A stretch of 64,000 bases of DNA from Membranipora membranacea (lineage: Eukaryota; Bryozoa; Gymnolaemata; Cheilostomatida; Membraniporidae): positions 23,348,162-23,412,161 of the forward strand of contig OU612067.1 of the NCBI GenBank assembly GCA_914767715.1. Direction: 5' to 3'. The notes below the pieces were generated by a model. That model saw only the letters and a list, made by a program, of their open reading frames with translations, did not search any database and was not told where the DNA came from. How positions within the stretch are numbered: the stretch's first letter is position 1; each line of letters opens with the position of its first letter. Shown piece by piece: positions 53,337 through 64,000 of this stretch. The position numbers were made by a program, and so were the translations under genes.

Positions 53337-56300
53337 GTGGGTCTAATTGATAATATCTAATGATGCAGTTTAACAGTGAATAATCAACAACTAGGAAACT
53401 AAGGGTGGAGCTAAGCCCACCTCTTGTGAATTCTAGGCATATGAGCTGCATAAAGATTGAATCAGGAAAGAGTCATGACTAGGACAGGTCTGGCTTGGTT
53501 GCCGGTGCAGGCTGTAGCTTTGCAAACTAGCAACTGGGTGGTCCCCACACTAGTAACAGACTATCTGACCAGTACACTCACCACGTCTTTCAAGCTCAGT
53601 TTTTTATGTTCCATTTTTTGTATTCATTTATGCAAACACAAATCATAAAAAAAAACTAACAAAAAAATAATTGTTTTGCTCGATTAAGAAAAGTCTTAAT
53701 TCCAATGCTTCCATTCAAGAGCACTTATCCAAGCATATATGCTACCACCAAACAAATTTTGATTATAAGCAATTGAAGAGATAAGAAATGGAAGGTCAGA
53801 TGTCACTTTTAAGTAATAGTTCTGAAATTGAACTATTTCTCTACTTTTCTTTTTGCAGTTTGCGGTGGTGATATTTGAGATGAGACCAGTTGTTCTATCT
53901 CGAGTCCAGGATATCCTGGTAACTACCCAATCAACAGAACATGTGTGTGGACTATACGCGTACCTGCTGGTAATAACATACATGAACACTTTGTTGGTGT
54001 GAATTTAGAAGCTCATTCTAACTGCAGCTATGACTATATTGAGGTAATGAAGTTTTCCACAGCTATTTATGAGGTTTCCCATAGTCATTTATGAAGTTTT
54101 CCACAGTCATTCATGAGGTTTTCCACAGCCATTCATGAGGTTTTTCTGACCCAATTTATGGGGGGAGGGTTTTTTTTGCAAGGATTGAAGTTTCACTTTG
54201 TATTCACAGATCCAGTTAGGTTAGCCCATATTTGTACTCTGCATGGGATACACTGATTCATTTTGATTAATAAGTTACAGTACAGATAATTTACAGAATT
54301 TCTCACTGCCAAAGAAACTATGATCCTCAAATGTTTCTACCAAGCCACAGCACCAATGTTCAGTGCTAAAGAATGATCCTAAAATATTATTTACTGTAAG
54401 TGAATTATGGCTGCATTGCTAATATAATCTTACTAATTTTATTGTTGTCTCCCCTGTTGATAGTTCAGGACAGGTTTGAGAGAGACAGACTCGCTTATCC
54501 AGAGATACTGTAACAATACCCCACCAGATAACATCATAGTCGAAGGAAATGAGCTCTACATCAAATTCAGCTCAGATATCAGCCTCCAATATAACGGGTT
54601 CATGGTCACCTGGAATGCTGTCCCATCTGGTAAGAAGCTAAGTTTTGCATGTTATAGACTGGTCATACTTCACAGGATGGCATTTATCCAACTGTTTGGT
54701 TGCAAGTGTCTTTAACAAAGAGCAGTAGCAGTATGATTTGGTGATTACATATATGCGGTATGGAACTCTATCAAGTTGAAGGATATATTTGTTGAAATTT
54801 GCCTGCAATTTTAGAAGCTAAGTTTTACAACTAGGTGGATCAATTTTATTCATGCATCAAATTATTCTCTGATTCTTCAGCTCCGTAATGATGTGCTTCT
54901 TTAGAAAATTGGTCCACTCTTAGTGCATTTTATATCTATCGCAGTAGAGGCCTTCCCGAAAACGCTCACATCAAGCCAGGCTAACGTTTCGTGAGGTCAG
55001 AGAGCTGTTTGAGTGATCAGCCTATTGTAAAATCAAAACAAACAGAGCTATCTTGTATTCAATACAGCAGAAAATCCATGGTGCTGATTTTCATTTTCCA
55101 CTATGAGCCTATGCACCCACATCTCAATTGCAACCTCATGGAAGGGCACTGGCATCCCCATCCCCAAATTTGAGATATGATGGTCTAAAAAGTCAGCTTA
55201 TTTGTGTGATTTCTGCAAATGTAGGTCAACACAGAGCACCAAACTAAGGCTATATTGTGTAGTAAGGTATTCCATGAATGGCCCCCATTGAATACAATAC
55301 TCCACTGAGATCCACTGGCTAAGTAAACAAACTTGGAATTTTATATTACAACAAGCACAGCGGTGTGTGTGTGTTCGATTGAGAATAAATGACACATACT
55401 ATAAAATGAGGTAAGATGCAGGTCAGATAATAAAATAATCCAGCGATAGCTGAGTCATCGGCTGCACGAAGTTAGTGAAAATAAGGCGAAGGGAAAGGAG
55501 ATCAAGAATTTTTAGACTTTAGCATTCCAATATGTTATAGCTTTAGACTTTAGATAAAGCTTTAGACATTAACTGTGTTACTGTTCTCATATTCTTGAAA
55601 CTGACCAGCTTATAGTATGCCTTATGTATAATTATTTGAACTTGACTAAAAACTTTCGGTGAGGACCTGCTGTTTGCCATCCATTGTATATTTATAATTG
55701 GAGATTTTTAATTGATAAAACTTTATCAGCAGACAAAAATTCTAGATGTGATGATAAAATTCTAAATAATGTGCTGGGTAGATGGCGAGCCGAGGTAAAT
55801 CCGAAAAATACTGTGCTGCGGCTAACTGTGACAAAGATTTTTGATTTTTTGTAAAAAATGGCAAGAACACAAAACATCAACCAAGACACAAATTTTTGCT
55901 GGTTATGTAAGTCAAAATCTATTTGTCATCAATTATTGTAATGCCCATTGAAATATTATTGTCATTCCGCTTGAGAAACAAGCCTACCTCTGCATGCATA
56001 TCCTCCACGGTCAGTTCTTGTGAAGAAACATATTCCTTCACCATCAGTTGCTTGCCCTATTCCCCTAGAATGGCCCCAGAAGCTCCATTTTCTGAATCAA
56101 CAGAACTTAGATAACATCAGTTATCTGACGACATTATTGCCATCGAAATATTTTGCCCAAAACTAAGGATCGTAAATTTAAGAGCGTGTGTTGAATAATG
56201 TTAGACAAATTGATCGTGGCTAATAAACTAACTCTGGCTATGTGAATTGGGGCCTGTATCATTCTATGGTCATGGATGTTTATACGATGAGCATATCACA

Positions 56301-59300
56301 GAGTAAGGATATATCCTTACTCTGTGAGCATATTTTGCAGTCATCGATGAGGTAGTTTATTATGAGCCCGCAATAATGTTTGTTTTGACAGCAATGTGAT
56401 ATTTTATGTGGGGAGAGCCTTGTCAAAGATTATAAAACATTGGCCATGTAGACATAACCACATCCACTAGGATACTGTGTGTAGTCAACAAAGATGTTGA
56501 TGCGTGACCTATTTAGCTAAAGTTGTTGAGGAATTTCTATCAACACAGCGCACTAACAGCTCTGTGACGTCAAATATCACACCCTTTTCAGGGTTAATTT
56601 TATGCGAGCGTTTTTAGGAAGGCCTCTACTGCGATAGATATATAATGCACTTAGAGTGGACCAATTTTTTAAAGAAGCATATCATTACGGAGCTGAAGAA
56701 TCAGAGAATAATGTGATGCATAAGTAATATTGAGCCACCTAGTGGTTTAACCCTTTATTATCATCCTGTTTACATTACAGCACCCAATTGTGGAGGAAAC
56801 CTCAATTTGACGGATGGAATTCTCATCTCTCCAAACTATCCTAATCACTACAATCACAACGGTGACTGCGTGTGGGTTATCTCGATCCCTGTCAATGAGA
56901 GAATTGCTCTTAACTTCACTGACTTTGCTATGGAATCGTCCGCTACTTGTGCTTTTGATTATATTGAGGTAAAAACACTGTCTATCCCACATTCATTCAC
57001 CAAATTTAGTTTTAGGATATTTTGAGAGATTGACCAGTGTCGTGCGATGTTTACTAGTGTTCATTAAAGAGAAAGTTTTCGATAGGATAAGCAAATATTT
57101 AGGTCCTCCCAAAACTAAACTGCCATGATTTGTGATGAGCATTGAGTTTTCTAATCAGAGAAATAATTTATTATGATCCAATGTATCTGTCAAAATAAAT
57201 AGCTCTGTTAAAAAGTCTTGATCGATATGGCCTTTCTTTTCTTAGTCTTAATTTGCCAAATTGTCTGCTAGTTTGCAAAGCTCTGTTCCTTCTCTGAGCC
57301 CCAAACCTAGACCAAAGCCAAGATCAAGTAAGGCATGGTTCATAGTGCTATGTTTGTTTTCTAGGTACATGATGGTACTGATGATACATCGCCACAATTT
57401 GGTAAGTTCTGTGGAACCTCCTTCCCTGCAATGATCACCAGCACTGTACCAAACTTGTATGTCAGATTCCATTCAGACTCCAGTGTGAACAACCGAGGGT
57501 TTAGAGCTACCTGGACTGTTGGTGAGTAATTTCATTCAATAAACCGGCAAGGGGGAACTTCCCGCATAAAAACTCACCGCTGTTACGATTTTTGGGGCTT
57601 ATTCATATAAAACTTAGCTGCAAGTGTTACAATTCTTCATGAATGTACAATCAGACAATGATGTACTGTGAATTCAAGTTGGTGGATTTTGTTCCATCTT
57701 TATTGTACAACTCAGTTCCTAAATATGTTTCCTGTTCTAAAGATTTCTACGAATCTATATGATCTATATGATCTATATGATTAAATCTTTGAATTCATGT
57801 TTGTCATACATTGCTTGGCCATTCACCCCAGAACTTATAAGTGAATGGCAGTTTTTGTGTATATTCTTATGTTGTTAGATGGTACATTTGAAATACCGAC
57901 AACAGTCATAAACAATCGCCACATCTGACTGACTTTTCTGAGAATCAACAACAATATAATAACTCAAAGGCCTTATAGTTCCTGGATTTGTGGTTGGTTG
58001 TCAGGTCAGGAAGCTCTTTGGTTTGACTTGACATAATCTTAATCCACTACTAAATACCACAAGCTGAATTAAAATAATTTGTAAATAGAATATCCAAAGA
58101 ATAGAAAACAAAATTTATACTTCTAGCCTGATTGGCACTTTCATAACAACAACAGTTATCTTGAGCTCATCACTATTTTTTTGATTTTTTCATTGTGCGA
58201 TGACAATGATGGATGAGATATGCAGTCTTTTTCAGATGAATATGTGACTTGGTCCAGATTAACTGACAACCAACTAGTTTTTGAATCTCCAACAGTCAAC
58301 CAAAATAATTAAATAAAGGGATATTGTTTATCATGGTTGATAACCTTTCTTGAATCATGGCTCACCAGTGTTTAATCATAATCTTTATCCTCCTTTATTT
58401 ATGTCACTATTAAGATATTTTCTCTGTTGTCAGCATGCGGAGGAATATTTACAGATCCCACAGGGGTGATAACTTCTCCCTACTGGCCTAGTCAGTATCC
58501 TCATTCTAAGACATGTAACTACCTGCTGACCGCTGCCGAGTATCAGAATATACAAGTTACCTTCACACAGTTCAGTATTGAGAGCCACACCTCCTGCATA
58601 TTTGATGGATTGTCAGTAAGTTAACGTTGCCTACTGTTTGTCAATTTCTTTACAATCCTTTGCAAAACGTACATGGCTTGTCTGATGTAGCCAATGTGTT
58701 GGCCGCTCTGATTGGCTTTATCCCACCCAACAGCAAATCATCTCAGAGCATAGAAATAGAGCCAATAGAAACCTAGACCGCTCTTGGGAGTCCTCCCACT
58801 TTTCGCCAATCGCCTGTATATAAGAAATCAGTGGTAGGTTTTCTTTCGAGAATGAAATTAATGGACTAGCTGAAAAACTAACCCGCTATCCTTACTACTA
58901 TCTGGGTGTAGCAGGAATCTTTTCTGGACATTGAAATTCATCAAGATAACAGGCTATCCCTACCACTGATTGTGTTTAACCAGTAATAACAAAAACTATA
59001 AATACTTGTTAGGCATCTATGTATCGATGTCTATCTCTCAGAGCCAACCAATTGGCTAGTCTTATGCCGCATATACTTTTTGCACCCGCAAAATGCTGAA
59101 ATAATCTAAGAAACTATGTTCGTACCAAAAACATATCAAAGCTTTCTGGTGCTGCCTGTTACAATAGCCTGAGAGAACTTCCCAATAAACACTTTTTTTA
59201 TGAATTTTGTAGGCATACAATGGTTCCAACTCAGAGGCACCGCTGATGAGACCCAAGATGTGTAATGATCAGATCCCACCTCCATTGATCTCCACAACAA

Positions 59301-62300
59301 ACAGCATGTTCCTGGTATTCGCTACAGACAGCTCAGTGAGTGATTTGGGATTTCGAGCTACTTATGAGTTCTAGAATAGGACAACTCCTGAGGAACCATC
59401 AGGTAAAGCTGTGAAATAGTAAATTATCCCACAATGCATTTACATGAAATTTCCTGTAAAATCGAGTAGATGTGAGCATTAATGAGTTTGACTTCAGTTG
59501 ACTGATAACTGCTGGTTTCAGTTAGGATGAAATGATTTCGGGTTTTCATTTACCTGGCAGAGTGTATTTTCTTCCCAATAAACTTCCAGGACCGCAATCC
59601 CACTGACATAATCTTTCTTTTAAAGATTCTCAATCACAAGAGTGAGGGATCGTGTTATTTCTCAATCAGTCCAGTCTTGTAAATAAATTGTGTGATCATT
59701 TTGCTTATTGTCATATCCCTTGAAACCTTAAAACCCTTGTAACTGCCACTAAAATGAATCATTTAAGTCATAAAACATTGATTACATTACATTAATTTAC
59801 CCTAACAGTATGCGGTGGTATCCTGTCTAACAGTACTGGTACAGTCAGAAGTCCAGGCTACCCGAGCTTCTATCCTCATGGTGTAGACTGTCTATGGGAG
59901 ATCAGAGTACCAGCAGGCCTTCAGATTCGTCTCTCCTTTGACACGTTCAGCATAGAGCAGACAGAGGGCTGTAACTGGGATTATGTACAGGTCGCTGAGA
60001 ACAGAACCAGTCTCAACAACACCAGGTAAGAATATCCCAATATACTATTGACATTTAGTTTAACGTGTTAAGTAAACTGAGCGTACACGAAGAATGGGAA
60101 TCTAGTTTTCTGTTTATTTATTGTTAAAGTTATAAAAGGGTTATAAAAGTGGGGGGGGGGTGCTATTTGTCGAATTTTTGCTTCAAAACCCATCTGCAGA
60201 GAGTCACTTGATGGGTTGTTCCTGCCCAGACACAGAAAAATCAATTCTTTATCAGTGTGTAGGGTTTAGGATATTGCTATCGAAGCCTCTTCTTCTTTTT
60301 ACATCCATACTTAAGTAGTATGGGAAGAGTTCTTCATGTATGGTTCGTTGGATTTGCTTGTGTTTCCTGTAAATAAAATTGAGGCTATACATCTATTTTA
60401 TAGCATTCAGATTAATTAATCTGTATTTTATATTGTATTTTAAACCCAAATTTTAATCCGCCACACAATAGAAATATAAATCAATATAATGTGGTAGCAG
60501 TTGCAGAAACACCATGCTCTTTTGGCATTTCTACCTGTTAGATATCTCACCCTCCTTGTTGCCAGCAATTGCTTAAGTATAATATGTTTATAGTAGTTGT
60601 TTTTGAGCAATGAGGGGACAACTTCTAATTAAATGACCATTCTTTTTACTACTTATAGAAAAAATAGATGCCTGATATTACGTAATCATCTTTGCTTCAA
60701 ATATTTGAATTAGGATGAGATGAATATTTCCATGTCATTTCAAGCAGTCTTCTAGTGAGAAACTAAAATTGTTTGTGCTATGTCTCAATCATTGTTTTGT
60801 TGCTTACAGGAATGGAGGTAACGAGTTGTCTCCCTTGATTGGAAAGTTCTGTGGAGCAAAAGTGGATTCACCAATCTTCTCTCACAGTAACAGGATGTGG
60901 ATCAAGTTCAAATCAGACGTCTCCAGCGCTGCTCCGGGTTTCAGAGTCTGGTATGAGGATGCTGGTGAAGGTAACTTCAATATGTTGTCAATTTTTATGA
61001 TATTTTCCACCTGAATTTTGAATCATTCAAAACTTGTTCAATATCAAATTGTTTACGATTCCATATTCCTATGGCTATTATATATTCCACATTTCACTAA
61101 CAGGTTGTGGCGCTGGGCTGTCTGGCCCAACTGGTAGATTTCTTGCAATCAACTCTATGTTACATTCAGATCGGACGCTTCCTTGGCCCAGAATGGTTTC
61201 AGGCTTGAGTATCTGACTATAGGTAAGTTTAAGAGTTCTACTGGTTTGCAATGCTAGGTCGCTTTTACTCGAAATGGCCATCATGATGGGACGCTCCTGA
61301 CTGGTCAGATTATTTGACCTACAGGCATTGGACACACATTTTCTGAATTCTGAACTTGGAACTTAAAAATTATTGATATCCTATGCTAGCATCATTCTCC
61401 CATCACTAAAAGGAGTATCCTATGAACCAGTAGCCAACTATACCATCTTTATCCATATGAACAAATAACCAAATATACTATCTCTGTCAGTGTCTGTATG
61501 GGCCCGCACAGAGATACCTTATAAAACATGTGAATATTTCCCGACCACCTATTTGTTTGCTACTACTAGAAAATCTAGGTGGATCTAATGATACAAACTC
61601 AAGTAATATTGGTAAGATTGTGTGAAAGCTTATCACCGATGTATTTTTAACAAGTCTTAACAAGCCACTATCATTGTTTGTGTAGATTCAAATGCCCACT
61701 CATGCTAAGAAATCTGTATACATGTGTAAAACTTTTTTGTCTAATAACACCATGTTGCGACAGCCTTGTCAAATCGCCTATCATAAAAGCTTAACCTATC
61801 TGTTAGAATGTCTGCAATATGCATGTTTGGTTACAAAGCAACATCACAATCTTACAGTGGTGTTTTTGTTAAAAGTATCCAAGTTAATAAAAGGAAGACC
61901 CAAGAAGAAAACCAAAATTCAATGTCGTCGGTGTTAATAAGTGTATGCGTTTGTCAATCCGGTGCAAGGGTTATAAGTATTTCATCTGTGTTTATGATTT
62001 TGCACAGTGTTATTCCTTTGTTTTTCGTATTCGCTAGGTTGTGGTGGAGACTTTAATGCAGAAACAGGACAATTCTCCAGTCCAGGATACCCTGGACCTT
62101 ACCCACACAACAGAGAGTGTATTTGGAGAATCACAGTACCTATTGGAAGACGCATCCAGCTGGATATAAACAATGTGAACCTCGAATATCACTCAAATTG
62201 TACCTATGACTTTATTGAGGTATAACAAACAGGTTCCGTTTTTGTTTGGAAACACAAATCATAAGCTAGAAAACATTCCAGTTTTGCAGAGAAAAATGTT

Positions 62301-63565
62301 TAGAAAGTAATCTCATGATGAGAGCAGAGACACATACTATTTAAAACCCACAACAACGCAAATAACTAGCCATTGAGATGCGATGTGCTCTTAGTCATCG
62401 ACCATCTGATCTTTTTTGTTGTGCCCCTCAATCAGCAACAAATCAATCTGCATTCTCTTTCCTGTAGGTTCTCGGTGGTCCCGATTCCAACTCCCCACAG
62501 CTTACTAAGATATGTCAGGATAGAAACCAGTCGAGCTCAGTCACCTCAACCGGTAACCAGATGTATGTTAGATTTAAGACTGATAGTTCATCTTCAGGCC
62601 TCGGCTTTTCTGCTAACTTCTCATCTGTTGACCAGGGTGAGTATGAGAGTGCAAAGAAGAACAGGCATGAGACTTCATAAACTATAAAAACATTTATTAT
62701 AATCCAATTTGCTGAAGTCATGTTGTTTGTACTAAAGCAACATAGCCAACAAATGATTGGCCAAGAACAAATTAAAGTATTGAAGAAAAAACGATTTAAA
62801 AATCGATATGACGAGGAATGCACTTTAAATTGCACATGAATGTAGTTTAAATCTAAATCATATTGTGAGTTTACAATTGAAAATATATAAATCTACATCA
62901 TTGTTTGAGTGATTTGTGAGCAAGACCCCCCCCCCCTAGCAGGTTTCAGCAATCAGATAGTCTTTGCTGTTTATAATTAAAAGACCTCCCTGGCTAACAA
63001 TTGTCTCTGAATCGATTTAGGCTGCGGAGGTGTGTTCACTACTCCTACTGGCAACATACAGTCCCCCGGCTACAATACCGGCTATCCACACAACACAAAC
63101 TGTGAGTGGAACATCACCGTGGCAGCGTTCCAGACAGTACAGATCACATTCAAGAACTTTGACCTTGAAGATCATGATGCCTGTATCTATGACTATGTAG
63201 CTGTAAGTACATAGAGTCATAGTAAATGCAGTTGAATGATGTAATGGAGAATTGTTATGGACACTCGAACTTAGATTGCAAGTCAAATACATCATGTTTT
63301 CAGTCATTTGTGTTTGAGTAGAGCCACCATATTGCGATTCAGTGTTGTTCGTTACACCTAACCAAATCAGATTCTGTACAACTGCCAATTGACTTGACAA
63401 TGGCTTTCTGGTGAAATGCTAGATTTGCGAAACATAACAAAAGTCGTTTACTTGTAGATCTATGATGGATTGCTGACTACTTCACCACAACTAGATAAAA
63501 TCTGCGGCTCTAATCTCACAAACCATACATATACTAGTAGCGGTAATACGCTTAGATTGAGAATG
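52692..63565 (+). CDS. Multi-CUB-domain protein, 3' array (partial gene, damaged)
   Basis: Exons 52692-52809, 53228-53336, 53859-54043, 54464-54629, 56781-56968, 57365-57521, 58434-58615, 59213-59402, 59809-60025, 60810-60970, 61104-61222, 62038-62219, 62468-62636, 63021-63202 and 63458-63565 encode eight CUB modules. Domain-boundary introns are phase 1 and middle introns phase 0 (phase 2 in the fifth module), the same plan as the array at 1-5.5 kb, and the strand is the same. The product would be secreted or on the cell surface. Four modules carry damage: a lost base and a missing middle exon, a TGA, a TAG, and an internal deletion. No start codon or stop is in view, so the gene extends both ways or is a remnant. 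It may be the continuation of the left array. Confidence 0.75.
53859..54629 (+). pseudogene. CUB module B with in-frame TGA
   Basis: Exon 53859-54043 reads CGGDI, TGA (53876-53878), DETS, then SSPGYPGNYPINRTCVWTI and CSYDYIE. Exon 54464-54629 reads FRTGLRETDSLIQRYCNN, ELYIKFSSD and GFMVTW. Lengths and splice sites are normal. A Gly usually found before the SPGYP segment is Cys here. The stop is the only truncating defect seen. Confidence 0.75.
54052..54161. repeat. 22-bp minisatellite next to a splice donor
   Basis: Four copies of GTTTTCCACAGYCATTYATGAG plus a degenerate fifth, starting 8 bp after the donor of exon 53859-54043. Each unit holds a CCACAG or CCATAG that resembles a weak acceptor. 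Confidence 0.85.
54831..56742. mobile_element. 1.9-kb DNA transposon with long terminal inverted repeats
   Basis: Terminal inverted repeats of about 150 bp: 54831-54985 begins CTAGGTGGATCAAT, and 56598-56742 reads, inverted, CTAGGTGGCTCAAT and continues through TTCAGCTCCGTAATGAT and ATCGCAGTAGAGGCCTTCC. The arms are roughly 90% alike by eye. The interior has no full transposase. At 55782 a short frame, MASRGKSEKYCAAANCDKDF, resembles the cysteine start of a THAP zinc finger and then stops, a hint of P-element ancestry. I could not find a convincing target duplication. It lies in the intron between CUB modules B and C. Confidence 0.8.
56297..56326. repeat. Perfect 30-bp palindrome
   Basis: CACAGAGTAAGGATA followed at once by its exact complement, 15-bp arms without loop, inside the DNA transposon. 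Confidence 0.9.
56781..57521 (+). CDS. CUB module C (intact)
   Basis: Exon 56781-56968: NCGGNLNLTDGILISPNYPN, CVWVISIPVN, CAFDYIE. Exon 57365-57521: VHDGTDDTSPQFGKFCG, LYVRFHSDSS, GFRATW. All cysteines and the acidic calcium-site residues are present and phases fit. Confidence 0.88.
58434..59402 (+). pseudogene. CUB module D with terminal TAG
   Basis: Exon 58434-58615: CGGIFTDPTGVITSPYWPSQ and CIFDGLS. Exon 59213-59402: AYNGSNSEAPLM, MFLVFATDSS, GFRATYEF, then TAG (59372-59374) and NRTTPEEPS up to a good GTAAAG donor. The stop falls in the linker after the domain; CAG to TAG is the simplest change. Alternatively this is a real alternative end. The exon length (190) fits continued splicing. 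Confidence 0.7.
58680..59070. repeat. Possible MITE in intron
   Basis: AATCAGTGGTAGG (58826-58838) recurs inverted at 58959-58971, and GTAGCCAATGTGTTGGC near 58698 recurs near 42232, together with a CCACCCAACAGCAAATCA-like stretch. Suggests a small dispersed element; limits are uncertain. Confidence 0.4.
59809..60970 (+). CDS. CUB module E (intact)
   Basis: Exon 59809-60025: CGGILSNSTGTVRSPGYP, CLWEIRVPAG, CNWDYVQV and a phase-2 end inside NNTR. Exon 60810-60970: NGGNELSPLIGKFCG, MWIKFKSDVS, GFRVWY. It differs from its neighbours in a later, phase-2 middle intron. Confidence 0.88.
61104..61222 (+). pseudogene. CUB module F, collapsed into one short exon
   Basis: Starts as a normal domain, CGAGLSGPTGRF, and ends, in another frame, as a normal domain, NQLYVTFRSDASLAQNGFRL, then EYLTI and a GTAAGT donor. 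About 70 middle residues and the middle intron are missing. The 119-nt length breaks the phase rule for this position. This looks like an internal deletion that fused the two halves out of frame. Confidence 0.75.
62038..62636 (+). CDS. CUB module G (intact)
   Basis: Exon 62038-62219: CGGDFNAETGQFSSPGYPGP, CIWRITVPIG, CTYDFIE. Exon 62468-62636: VLGGPDSNSPQLTKICQD, NQMYVRFKTDSS, GFSANF. Open frame and normal phases. Confidence 0.88.
63021..63565 (+). CDS. CUB module H, right end of the array in view
   Basis: Exon 63021-63202: CGGVFTTPTGNIQSPGYN, CEWNITVAAF, CIYDYVA. Exon 63458-63565: IYDGLLTTSPQLDKICGS, TLRLRM, then a GTAGGT donor. The end of this domain (the GF..Y strand) must lie in a further exon beyond the window or has been lost. 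Confidence 0.8.
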
Positions 63566-64000
63566 GTAGGTTATCCTGTCGGCCTAGAAGGCTCAAAACT
63601 TGCAGTGGGATATTAGTTAAGACTGAGAGCCAAGAACATGTTATGCTAACGCGAGGAATTTCTAATGGAAATATATCATATTAATTTAATACAATTGCTT
63701 GAGGTGAGAAATGTATTTGATTTCCATTTTAGGTGACCTTCTTGCTAACTTGAACAATTTGCTTTGTGTAGTAAGAGATCATGCTTATCACGAGAAATTT
63801 ATCACTTTTGAAATGATTAGGTTGCTATTGTGTACGTACAAGACACTGTATTGTGTAGGGTAATATATGCATTGGTCATGGCAATCATATGACTTGACTA
63901 AGATGGATGCCAAATACATGTTTGTAAGGAGTTGTCTCCACAACATCAAAGGGTACACAACTACAAAACAGTTTTATTCATTGTTTTTAAAAGATCATAA
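63566..64000. other. Intron or 3' flank, no exon seen
   Basis: After the last donor I find a TTTTAG acceptor-like site at about 63732, but the frame behind it (VTFLLT then stop) does not look like the end of a CUB domain. Nothing else is recognisable up to the edge. Confidence 0.45.

Noticed and set aside
55692-56114. Coding frames of 60-65 aa inside the DNA transposon (55692-55889 minus, 55923-56114 plus)
   Set aside because: Short, low-complexity and without recognisable transposase motifs; only the THAP-like stub at 55782 was kept as a weak hint.
1735-59402. Reassigned TGA (alternative genetic code) to explain the internal stops
   Set aside because: TGA and TAA serve as normal terminal stops in the other genes here, and the stops occur with indels, which fits decay or errors better.

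Overview
The window is animal nuclear DNA: spliced genes with GT-AG introns, about one third GC by eye, and dense transposons. Extracellular CUB arrays, a caspase, a BRCC36-type deubiquitinase and a ROCO GTPase point to a metazoan. The intron-rich style and odd domain fusion suggest an early-branching invertebrate such as a sponge, but that is a guess.

Layout. (1) 1-5483, + strand: the end of a multi-CUB gene, five CUB domains plus a stub of a sixth, each domain cut by one intron. (2) 8388-33247, - strand: one gene whose exons join in phase into a leucine-rich-repeat / Roc-COR GTPase / caspase fusion of about 1242 residues. Its LRR exons sit in a tandem-duplicated, LINE-invaded array (18.9-31.3 kb) holding two intact and two broken LRR exons; a further relic lies at 13.5 kb. 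(3) 37.45-38.55 kb: an inverted, broken duplicate of the 3' end of that caspase gene. (4) 38765-42655, - strand: a BRCC36 (JAMM/MPN+) locus with an intact catalytic exon and lesions elsewhere. (5) 43913-52224: a complete young Ty3/gypsy-type LTR retrotransposon with 969-bp LTRs I could not tell apart, a 5-bp target duplication, gag, and pol in the -1 frame behind a slippery heptamer and predicted pseudoknot. (6) 52692-63565, + strand: a second CUB array, eight modules, several damaged, running towards the right edge.

In the fusion gene the LRR and Roc-COR parts would act as sensor and switch, and the caspase as output, by analogy with NLR and death-domain proteases; this is inference. The CUB arrays are extracellular binding modules. 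Several nonsense codons in the CUB and BRCC36 loci look like C-to-T changes, so these loci are either decaying or carry assembly errors. The most unusual items are the LRR-ROCO-caspase architecture, its LRR exon array, and the gag-pol frameshift signal.
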